NCBI GenBank assembly: GCA_021783895.1
Contig: JAJXTJ010000124.1
Span: forward strand, 1-5,225
Length of the DNA: 5,225 bases
Direction of reading: 5' to 3'
Origin: Pseudomonadota bacterium
GTDB taxonomy: Bacteria > Pseudomonadota > Gammaproteobacteria > Burkholderiales > Sulfuricellaceae
Positions 1 through 4,563 of the stretch are shown one piece after another. The notes under the pieces are model-generated. The model was not told the origin of the DNA. It ran no database searches and worked only from the letters and a program-made list of their open reading frames with translations. The number at the start of each line of letters is the position of its first letter. The stretch's first letter is position 1. The position numbers were made by a program, and so were the translations under genes.

Positions 1-133
1 CTGTGGCGGTCATGGCTTTCATGGCTGATTAGGGCATTTTGTCCGAGTAAAAAATACAACTCCAAACTACCTGTCATTCTACATCTGTCAAGCACAAAAT
101 TTACTCCAATTAACATCAAATGGTGAAACCAAA
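1..133. other. Upstream non-coding edge of the tra-like operon
   Basis: No gene is supported here. Two plus-strand frames are open from the window edge and stop at 28 and 32, so an upstream gene could end here. On the minus strand an ATG at 22-20 would read MKAMTAT off the edge, so a divergent gene is equally possible, though it has no clear ribosome binding site. A 7-base direct repeat, catggct, occurs at 11-17 and 20-26. Bases 46-120 are AT-rich and are the likely promoter region for the operon starting at 134, but no convincing -35/-10 pair with normal spacing was found. Confidence 0.4.
30..46. promoter_or_regulatory. Possible degenerate KorC-like operator
   Basis: The sequence TAGGGCATTTTGTCCGA is an imperfect dyad. 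It resembles the 17-bp KorC operator of IncP-1 plasmids as I recall it (TAGGGCATAATGCCCTA), matching at 13 of 17 positions. The left half fits well and the right half is weak. It lies about 90 bp upstream of the first gene, a reasonable place for a repressor site. Given the exact KorB sites elsewhere in the window a second IncP-type operator is plausible, but the match is poor enough to be chance. Confidence 0.2.
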
Positions 134-376
134 GTGAGTTCGACCCTCAGTTATTTGCTGCAAAAGTACGGGCCGACGCTGACCATCGAAGAGCTGGCCG
201 AGGTGCTGAAGCGCAAGCCTGGCGGCCTCCGTGCCGTCCTGTCCATGCGTACCGAGACATGGGCATCCGAGCTGCATAACAGAAAGGTCTATGTGGGTCG
301 GCGCGTCCATTTTCCGACCGAGGCGGTTGCTGATCTGCTGGCCGGTGAACTGCTTCATAAGGAGGCCGACGAATGA
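134..376 (+). CDS. Small excisionase/MerR-type helix-turn-helix DNA-binding protein
   Basis: This 80-aa protein is probably a DNA-binding regulator or accessory factor of the transfer region. Residues 15-37 (LTIEELAEVLKRKPGGLRAVL) have the spacing of a helix-turn-helix. Residues 51-70 (KVYVGRRVHFPTEAVADLLA) look like the wing and last helix of the HTH_17/AlpA/excisionase-like fold, in which a short 'VGRR' turn is followed by a small helix. The start is GTG at 134; no in-frame ATG lies close by, and the ribosome binding site is weak (only purine-rich aaaccaaag). Its stop overlaps the next start as ATGA (373-376), so it is translationally coupled to the first traK-like gene and is probably co-regulated with it. 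It could be an autoregulator of the operon or an oriT-bending accessory protein. Its exact role is not known from sequence. Confidence 0.75.
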   Translation: MSSTLSYLLQKYGPTLTIEELAEVLKRKPGGLRAVLSMRTETWASELHNRKVYVGRRVHFPTEAVADLLAGELLHKEADE

Positions 377-735
377 GCAACCTTCCCTCAGAGTTGGCAG
401 AGTGGAGAGCGACCCAAACCAATCGGCGTAAGGATGCTTTGGTGGCTTTTCTGGCTGTGCGTGCTGACGTGATGGAGGCCCGCCAGTCCGGCTATGCGTA
501 CAAAACCACTTGGGAGCATCTGCACGAAATAGGGCGGTTCCAGTATCGATACGAAACCTTCCTCAGATACGCCAAGCGGTACATCACGAATGTGCATGGT
601 GACCAGGACGCCACGGTAAAAATAACCGACCAGAAGAATGGCGGCGACAAGTCCAAGCCGAAGCAGTCCGTCGAACCGAAGAAGACTATCTCGCCCCTGC
701 TCAATGGTGAGCTGGTTAAGAACGGTGACGAGTAA
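373..735 (+). CDS. traK: TraK-family oriT-binding protein, copy 1
   Basis: This 120-aa protein resembles RP4 TraK, the accessory protein that binds and bends DNA beside the IncP oriT and helps the TraI/TraJ relaxosome. Residues 7-71 carry the family core: ELAEW near 7-11, then AFLAVRADV (25-33), SGYAYKTTWEHL (39-50), G-F-YETF (54-63) and a basic YAKRYI helix (66-71). The C-terminal half is Lys-rich and probably disordered. It ends SPLLNGELVKNGDE and lacks the FxFNPxPxKxxLL tail I recall at the end of RP4 TraK; copy 2 has that tail. The start is ATG 373, with aaggagg at 359-365. The gene overlaps the HTH gene by 4 bp, and its TAA overlaps the next ATG by one base. Family assignment is confident; binding to this particular oriT is inferred from proximity. 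Confidence 0.8.
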   Translation: MSNLPSELAEWRATQTNRRKDALVAFLAVRADVMEARQSGYAYKTTWEHLHEIGRFQYRYETFLRYAKRYITNVHGDQDATVKITDQKNGGDKSKPKQSVEPKKTISPLLNGELVKNGDE

Positions 736-1121
736 TGGGAAAGAGCCTGTCAGATCGAATTTCGGAGCGAGCAAAGGCCAAACCTTCGCCGTCCGGGAGC
801 AATGCTAACCGAGCCGTTTTGCTGGCAATACGGGATGACGTAGAGAAGGCGCTCGATGACGGTTGGTCAATTCTTGCCGTGTACCAAACGCTCCACGAAG
901 AGCGCGTCGTGACGTTCAGCTACCAGGCGTTTCGAAGATATGTGAATGCCCTCGTTTTGAATCATCCGAAGCCCGAAGAAATGGCCGCATCAGGTCTTAA
1001 AGCATCAGGATTTTCATCAGAAAAAAAGGCAAACAAGCCGACCGAGCCGGTGATGGTAAAGCCCACCGCTCCGGCCAGCTTCATCTTTAACCCCATACCA
1101 AATAAAGAGGAGCTTTTGTGA
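735..1121 (+). CDS. traK: TraK-family oriT-binding protein, copy 2
   Basis: This 128-aa protein is a second, diverged TraK-type protein. The core is at residues 25-74: RAVLLAIRDDVEKALDDGWSI, then FSYQAFRRYVNALV, matching the pattern of copy 1 (AFLAVRADV ... YETFLRYAKRYI) at much lower identity. A basic Ser/Pro/Lys linker follows. The last 14 residues, SFIFNPIPNKEELL, match the conserved TraK tail (FTFNPTPDKKDLL in RP4 from memory), which copy 1 lacks. Translation starts at the ATG in TAATG, coupled to copy 1; the ribosome binding site is weak. The stop at 1119-1121 overlaps a GTG preceded by aaagaggag, where traL would begin in RP4, but no TraL-like (ParA-type Walker) sequence follows. The two copies may form a heteromeric oriT-binding complex, or one may be a specificity variant. 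Confidence 0.75.
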   Translation: MGKSLSDRISERAKAKPSPSGSNANRAVLLAIRDDVEKALDDGWSILAVYQTLHEERVVTFSYQAFRRYVNALVLNHPKPEEMAASGLKASGFSSEKKANKPTEPVMVKPTAPASFIFNPIPNKEELL

Positions 1122-1269
1122 TTAAAAACAGGCGTGAAATTGTGCAGTTTTCGTTCTGTCCGTTCTATCGCAGCGCAATTCTCGTTCAGCGGCATGGTTC
1201 CGCCTTATTGAACGCGAATAACACGGTTTTTGAACAAGACAATGTACTGGAAATACGCAGTGGTTTTGT

Positions 1270-1320
1270 GGGCAGGATAGGTGAAGTTAGCCAACCGGCG
1301 AGCCGGTTATCTATCTTCAC
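1270..1320 (-). other. oriT: oriT, RP4/IncP-1 type
   Basis: Read on the minus strand, the core is ACTTCACCTATCCTG|CCC, the conserved IncP nic region that the TraI relaxase cleaves after the G. The cut would fall on the minus strand between plus-strand positions 1272 and 1273. Directly beside it is an inverted repeat with 19-nt arms (1281-1299 and 1302-1320), the size of the RP4 repeat that TraJ binds. The following bases (cccccttattcgcac) also track RK2. The match covers nic core, repeat geometry and downstream leader, so the assignment is strong. Unlike RK2, the traK-like genes point toward this oriT and no traJ follows it. No relaxase gene is in the window, so cleavage must rely on a relaxase encoded elsewhere on the replicon or by a co-resident plasmid. 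Confidence 0.92.
1281..1320. repeat. 19-bp imperfect inverted repeat of oriT (TraJ-binding site by analogy)
   Basis: The arms are gtgaagttagccaaccggc (1281-1299) and gccggttatctatcttcac (1302-1320), separated by GA. Outer ends (gtgaag/cttcac) and inner stems (aaccggc/gccggtt) pair perfectly and the middle is mismatched. The inner stem differs in sequence from RK2 (cacccgc/gcgggtg from memory) yet still pairs, so the structure is conserved rather than merely copied. In RP4, TraJ binds the arm next to nic. Confidence 0.85.
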
Positions 1321-1332
1321 TCCCCCTTATTC

Positions 1333-1343
1333 GCACTTCGTGC
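1333..1343. repeat. Small hairpin in the oriT leader
   Basis: The sequence gcac-ttc-gtgc forms a 4-bp stem. The corresponding RK2 sequence as I recall it (gcacc-tggc-ggtgc) also forms a stem with a different loop, which points to a conserved structure. Confidence 0.5.
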
Positions 1344-1371
1344 TCAACCGGGTTCCTGCTCTGCGAGGCCA

Positions 1372-1387
1372 GGTGGCTAAAGCCACC
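1372..1387. repeat. 7-bp-stem hairpin at the end of the oriT leader
   Basis: The arms are ggtggct and agccacc with an AA loop. It sits where RK2 has a GC-rich hairpin just before traJ. No T-tract follows, so it is not a typical intrinsic terminator. It could be an attenuator or a protein-binding dyad in the leader now upstream of trbJ. Confidence 0.5.
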
Positions 1388-1394
1388 AAATAAC

Positions 1395-1410
1395 ATCGGC
1401 AATTGCCGAT
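1395..1410. promoter_or_regulatory. Perfect 16-bp palindrome, candidate operator for trbJ
   Basis: ATCGGCAATTGCCGAT is a perfect palindrome without spacer, 41 bp upstream of the trbJ start. Perfect dyads of this size are typical of repressor binding sites. It is not a KorA or KorB site as I know them. It begins exactly where the RK2-like leader ends, so it either arrived with trbJ or was formed at the junction. Its binding protein is unknown. Confidence 0.45.
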
Positions 1411-1451
1411 TGATGAGCTTGTTTATTGATGTAGTTCAAAGGAGAGTGATT

Positions 1452-2246
1452 ATGAAGACGTTCACCCGCAAAGTTTTAGCCGCTAAAGTCGCTCTGGTTA
1501 TGGCCCTCACCGCCACCCCTGGCGTTATGACCTCCGCGCACGCCGGCATCCCCGTCATCGACGGCGCGAATCTCACGCAAACCGTCATGTCCGCCATTGA
1601 GAATGTGGCGCAGACGCTCAAGCAGATTCAGCAGTATCAGACGCAGTTGCAGCAGTACCAAAACATGCTCACGAACACGCTGGCCCCGGCCTCGTACATC
1701 TGGGATCAGGCGCAAACCACCATGAGCAGCTTGCGCAATTCCATCGACACCCTGCGCTACTACGAGAACCAGCTCGGCAGCGTTGATGCGTACCTGGGCA
1801 AGTTCCAGGACACCGCTTTCTATCGCAATTCGCCCTGCTACTCGGCCAACGGCTGCACGTCCGCACAGTGGGCGGCACTGAAAGACTCCCAGCGCTTCGG
1901 CTCGGAAGCGCAAAAGAAAGCGAACGATGGGCTTTTCAAGGGCCTGAAAAACCAGCAGCAAGCGATGGAAAACGATGCGCGCCAGTTGCAGCGACTGCAA
2001 TCCAGCGCGCAAGGCGCGACTGGCCAGATGCAAGCGCTTGGCTATGCCAGCCAGCTTGCCAGTCACCAGTCCTACCAGCTTCTTCAAATTCGTGGCCTTC
2101 TGATCGCCCAGCAAAACGCTATCGCAACCCGGAACCAGGCGTTGGCGGACCGTGAAGCGCAGGAAGCAGCAGCGCACGCTGTGGCAACCGAGGCCAGGAT
2201 CAGTAAAACCACCAGCCCGAAAAACTGGCTCGACCTAACCCGTTAA
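1452..2246 (+). CDS. trbJ: TrbJ-like conjugal transfer / entry-exclusion protein
   Basis: This is a 264-aa exported protein of the TrbJ/VirB5-like group of P-type mating systems. In RP4, TrbJ is a periplasmic component tied to mating-pair formation and contributes with TrbK to entry exclusion. Residues 1-31 form a clear Sec signal peptide: basic start (KTFTRK), hydrophobic stretch, and AHA before cleavage at Gly32. Next come Gln-rich coiled-coil segments (about 47-75 and 150-195) and a two-Cys patch, SPCYSANGC, near residues 132-140, as in TrbJ proteins. Length fits the family. ATG 1452 is chosen because aaggagag sits just upstream and the signal peptide starts there; an in-frame GTG at 1281 would put oriT inside the gene. 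Odd points are a KorB operator inside codons 8-12, a C-terminal KNWLDLTR shared with TrbK, and the lack of trbB-trbI upstream. Confidence 0.88.
   Translation: MKTFTRKVLAAKVALVMALTATPGVMTSAHAGIPVIDGANLTQTVMSAIENVAQTLKQIQQYQTQLQQYQNMLTNTLAPASYIWDQAQTTMSSLRNSIDTLRYYENQLGSVDAYLGKFQDTAFYRNSPCYSANGCTSAQWAALKDSQRFGSEAQKKANDGLFKGLKNQQQAMENDARQLQRLQSSAQGATGQMQALGYASQLASHQSYQLLQIRGLLIAQQNAIATRNQALADREAQEAAAHAVATEARISKTTSPKNWLDLTR
1475..1487. promoter_or_regulatory. KorB operator (OB) inside the start of trbJ
   Basis: TTTAGCCGCTAAA matches the IncP-1 KorB consensus TTTAGCSGCTAAA at every position. By arithmetic with equal base frequencies, such a 13-mer is expected about once per 33 Mb. It lies 23 bp inside trbJ, over codons 8-12 of the signal peptide. 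KorB is a ParB-family CTP-dependent clamp that represses IncP-1 operons, sometimes at a distance. A KorB made in the same cell would be expected to bind here. korB itself is not in the window. Confidence 0.85.
2217..2236 (+). repeat. 20-bp direct repeat, copy in trbJ tail
   Basis: ccgaaaaactggctcgacct is identical to 2428-2447. It encodes PKNWLDL in the trbJ frame, ending just before the trbJ stop. Spacing between copies is 211 bp. Confidence 0.9.
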
Positions 2247-2259
2247 CAGGAGGAAGAAC

Positions 2260-2466
2260 GTGAACAGAAAATACCCCATGCTTTTGCTTGTCGCCGAGCT
2301 ATTGGCGCTCATGGCTTCCGGTTGCGGTCAGCGTGAATTGGACTGCAAGAACCCGCGCAACCAGGAGGAAAAACAGCAATGCGCCCACAAGGAATCGACC
2401 GAGAGCCGCATTGCTCCCACCGAGAAGCCGAAAAACTGGCTCGACCTGACAGACCCGAAGAGGTGA
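2260..2466 (+). CDS. trbK: TrbK-like entry-exclusion lipoprotein
   Basis: This 68-aa precursor resembles RP4 TrbK, the small lipoprotein that blocks DNA entry from donors carrying the same system. It starts at GTG 2260 with a strong aggagga at 2248-2254. Residues 1-21 are a lipoprotein signal, ending ALMASG before Cys22; the lipobox is slightly off-consensus (Ala rather than Leu at -3). The mature form would be 47 residues, the size I recall for RP4 TrbK. It is hydrophilic, with Cys29 and Cys41 possibly forming a disulfide in the periplasm. Position between trbJ and trbL is the RP4 order. Its C-terminus, KPKNWLDLTDPKR, repeats the TrbJ C-terminus. Such lipoproteins diverge fast, so identification rests mainly on size, lipobox and position. 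Confidence 0.82.
   Translation: MNRKYPMLLLVAELLALMASGCGQRELDCKNPRNQEEKQQCAHKESTESRIAPTEKPKNWLDLTDPKR
2428..2447 (+). repeat. 20-bp direct repeat, copy in trbK tail
   Basis: Identical to 2217-2236 and read in the matching codon phase, giving PKNWLDL near the end of TrbK. Recombination between the copies would delete trbK and leave trbJ with an altered short tail. Confidence 0.9.
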
Positions 2467-2470
2467 CGGC

Positions 2471-4045
2471 ATGAATGGAATCAAAACAACGGTACTCATC
2501 GGCGCGGCCTTGATGCTGTACTCGACCGGCGCTGCCGCCCAGCTCACCAATCAAGGCATGCTCGACCAAGTAGTAACGGCGTTCGCCACCCGTGCGGCGA
2601 GCTGGCAAGCCGTGGTGATGAACGCCGCCATGTGGCTGTTCTGGACATTAGGCACCATCAGCCTGGTGTGGACGGGCGGCATGCTCATTCTGCGCAAGGC
2701 CGACATTGGCGAGTTCTTCGCGGAGTTCTTCCGCTTTATCATGTTTTTCGGGTTTTTCTTGTGGCTGCTCAGAAATGGGCCTGCGTTCGCGTCCTCGATT
2801 ATTCAATCCTTGCAGAAACTTGGGGAGCAGGCATCTGGCGTTTCGTCGATCATGCCATCCGGCATCGTTGATGTTGGCTTCATGATCTGGAAGCAGGCTA
2901 TCACCAACCTGTCGGTATGGAGTCCTATCGACAGCTTCGTGGGAACAGCGATTAGCGCGGGGATCATGCTCCTGCTCGCAGCCGTCGCGGTGAACATGCT
3001 CCTGCTCATGGTGTCGGCGTGGATTTTGATGTACGCGGGAATTTTCTTTCTTGGGTTCGGCGGTTCGCGTTGGACTTCCGATATGGCAATCAATTACTAC
3101 AAGACTGTTCTCGGTGTCGCGGTTCAGTTGTTCGCAATGATTTTGCTGGTCGGTATTGGTAATGACCTGCTGACGAGCTTTTACGCGAAGATGAACACGG
3201 GTCGGCTCAATTTCGAAGAGCTGGGCGTGATGCTGGTTTTCTGTTTTGCCTTGTTGATGTTGGTCGGCAAAGTGCCAGGCCTTATCTCCGGGATCATCAC
3301 GGGCGCAAGTATTGGCAATGCAGGTATCGGTAACTTTGGTGCGGGCGCGATAGCTGGTGCCGCAATGGGTGCAGCCGGGACGGCAGCGACGGTGGCCAGC
3401 ATGGCCGGTGCGGCGGTGACCGCAGGGGCAACGAGCATGGCCGGTGGTGCCCAAGCGGTGATGGCGGCCTTTTCAAAAGCGAACGCCTCCGAAAGCGCGG
3501 GCGGAGGCGGCTCAAAAGACTTTATGTCAGCCTCCAGCGGAGGCGGCAGCGATTCGGGCGGCGGGGATAGTGGCGGCGGCAGTGCTCTTGCGGCGGCTAT
3601 GGGTGACTCTGACGGCGGTAGCTCTAAAGACTTCATGGCATCCGGCGGTGGTGCACCTGGCGAACAAAAATCGGGCGGCATGGCTTCTGCAGCGGCCAAG
3701 GTTGGCAGAGTGGCGGCAGGGACAGCCGCGAACCTGGCGCAAGGATCATGGGACGTCGCAAAAGCCAAGGCCGGCGGGCTGAAAGACGCCGCACTGGACC
3801 GTATCGGCGAGACCACAGGCGGGAAGATCGCGGCGGCTATCAAGGCCAGCGACATCCAGGAACCAGCGTTCAGTGAAGATAGCCTTGGCGCAGGAAATGG
3901 CGGCAGCGATGCAAACGACGAGGTTACCGCCTTCGCGAACCGAACACATGGTGGCGGTAGTGAGAGTAGCACCAGCACAGCGTCGGGTACATCCGGCAAG
4001 CAGTCTGACGCTTCCACGGCCAGCACCAAGTCCGTTTTTGATTAA
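2471..4045 (+). CDS. trbL: TrbL-like inner-membrane protein of the conjugative type IV system
   Basis: This 524-aa protein belongs to the TrbL/VirB6 family, the polytopic inner-membrane component of the mating-pair channel. Residues 1-24 are a signal-like hydrophobic N-terminus ending AAAQ. Hydrophobic segments follow at about 47-74, 84-100, 156-197 (probably two passes), 211-230 and 252-278. From about residue 280 the protein is rich in Ala, Gly and Ser; 340-405 has GGGS-type runs and two SKDFM motifs (348-352 and 385-389). The tail to 524 is hydrophilic and Ser/Thr-rich. Length is close to RP4 TrbL (about 528 aa as I recall) and such tails are usual for the family. ATG 2471 follows the trbK stop by 4 bp with agaggtg upstream, so the two genes are coupled. 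The long minus-strand open frame over the tail is a composition artefact. Confidence 0.9.
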   Translation: MNGIKTTVLIGAALMLYSTGAAAQLTNQGMLDQVVTAFATRAASWQAVVMNAAMWLFWTLGTISLVWTGGMLILRKADIGEFFAEFFRFIMFFGFFLWLLRNGPAFASSIIQSLQKLGEQASGVSSIMPSGIVDVGFMIWKQAITNLSVWSPIDSFVGTAISAGIMLLLAAVAVNMLLLMVSAWILMYAGIFFLGFGGSRWTSDMAINYYKTVLGVAVQLFAMILLVGIGNDLLTSFYAKMNTGRLNFEELGVMLVFCFALLMLVGKVPGLISGIITGASIGNAGIGNFGAGAIAGAAMGAAGTAATVASMAGAAVTAGATSMAGGAQAVMAAFSKANASESAGGGGSKDFMSASSGGGSDSGGGDSGGGSALAAAMGDSDGGSSKDFMASGGGAPGEQKSGGMASAAAKVGRVAAGTAANLAQGSWDVAKAKAGGLKDAALDRIGETTGGKIAAAIKASDIQEPAFSEDSLGAGNGGSDANDEVTAFANRTHGGGSESSTSTASGTSGKQSDASTASTKSVFD

Positions 4046-4063
4046 CACCAGGAGGAATAGCAT

Positions 4064-4324
4064 ATGAATACCGCAATCACCCATGACCGCATCGAGCGTT
4101 ACGCTCATGTCTTGAATGACCTGCTGGCCGTCGCCGAAGCCCACACCCATGGTCGAGTACGCCGTCCGCGCCAGGTGGTGGTGGATCTTCTCGATGCCAT
4201 GACGAATGCTTGCATCATGTTGAACTGCCAAGTGGCAGGCGGGCCACAGCCGCAGCATCACGACATTGAAACCATCAAGCAGCAGGCCGCCCGAGTGATG
4301 GCGTCCACCAGACGCAGGGCTTGA
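4064..4324 (+). CDS. Unrecognised 86-aa protein downstream of trbL
   Basis: I do not recognise this protein. It starts at ATG 4064, 18 bp after trbL, with a near-ideal aggagga at 4050-4056 and a 7-nt spacer, so it is very likely translated as the last gene of the trbJKL operon. It is soluble-looking, without a signal peptide or membrane segment. Residues 7-28 (HDRIERYAHVLNDLLAVAEA) and 35-55 look helical, with a His/Gln-rich stretch (GGPQPQHHD, 59-67), a last helix around 68-80 and a basic end, STRRRA. Cys50 and Cys55 are the only cysteines. RP4 has trbM here, but this is less than half the length of TrbM and lacks an export signal, so it is not a clear TrbM. A small regulatory or accessory plasmid protein is the neutral reading. 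Confidence 0.72.
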   Translation: MNTAITHDRIERYAHVLNDLLAVAEAHTHGRVRRPRQVVVDLLDAMTNACIMLNCQVAGGPQPQHHDIETIKQQAARVMASTRRRA

Positions 4325-4359
4325 CGGAGGCGTGTCGTGGCCACCGCCTCGGTAAAGAA

Positions 4360-4397
4360 GGTAAGAAGAATAAGAATATTATTATTCTTACCTTACC
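4360..4397. repeat. AT-rich compound palindrome with GGTAAG/CTTACC ends
   Basis: The inner stem taagaata-ttat-tattctta (4371-4390) is a perfect 8-bp repeat. The outer arms ggtaag (4360-4365) and cttacc (4392-4397) pair with unequal internal bulges. Related half-sites lie nearby (ggtaaag at 4351, tcttacc at 4434-4440). It could be an operator or a weak hairpin at the end of the trb operon; no T-run follows, so intrinsic termination is unlikely. Confidence 0.55.
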
Positions 4398-4464
4398 GGA
4401 GCAGTGCTGACGCATAGTCCAAGGTGTCGGTAATCTTACCTGGCAAGCGCACGATCAGCCTGCG

Positions 4465-4492
4465 CCAAGCGCGGCGTTGGCAGAGCGCTTGG
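4465..4492. repeat. GC-rich 8-bp inverted repeat
   Basis: The arms ccaagcgc (4465-4472) and gcgcttgg (4485-4492) pair perfectly over a 12-nt loop. No poly-T follows. Function unknown. Confidence 0.5.
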
Positions 4493-4563
4493 GGGTGCGG
4501 ATCGAAGTGTTTTTGGGCAGAGCCGTGATGGCAAATCGCTTCGCAGCCTTCCTGTGCTTGGTT

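Larger units (their letters stand above)
1122..1451. other. Non-coding transfer-origin region
   Basis: This 330-bp gap lies between the traK-like operon and trbJ. Bases 1122-1269 contain nothing I can name. By analogy with RP4 this side of nic could hold the TraK-binding, bendable DNA, and no RK2-like sequence is seen there. From 1270 to about 1395 the DNA follows the RK2 oriT-to-traJ leader closely (from memory), including shared blocks TTATTCGCAC, GTGCTCAAC, CTGCTCTGCGAGGC and TAACA. After TAACA the resemblance stops: RK2 goes on into traJ, and this window goes on into trbJ. No clear sigma-70 promoter for trbJ was found. Confidence 0.7.

Noticed and set aside
1281..1451. Upstream extension of trbJ from an in-frame GTG at 1281
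   Set aside because: It would run through the oriT inverted repeat and bury the signal peptide; ATG 1452 has a proper ribosome binding site and begins the signal peptide.
1476..2177. 233-codon open frame on the minus strand antisense to trbJ
   Set aside because: No family resemblance and Arg/Leu/Val-rich shadow composition; the sense gene has a signal peptide, family match and ribosome binding site.
3181..4029. 282-codon open frame on the minus strand antisense to trbL
   Set aside because: Product is mostly Pro, Ala and Ser, mirroring the Gly/Ala/Ser-rich sense tail; no ribosome binding site or recognisable fold. It is a composition shadow of trbL.
4327..4350. gaggcg/cgcctc stem as terminator of the trb operon
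   Set aside because: Short 6-bp stem with a long loop and no poly-T; recorded only as a weak dyad in the gap description.
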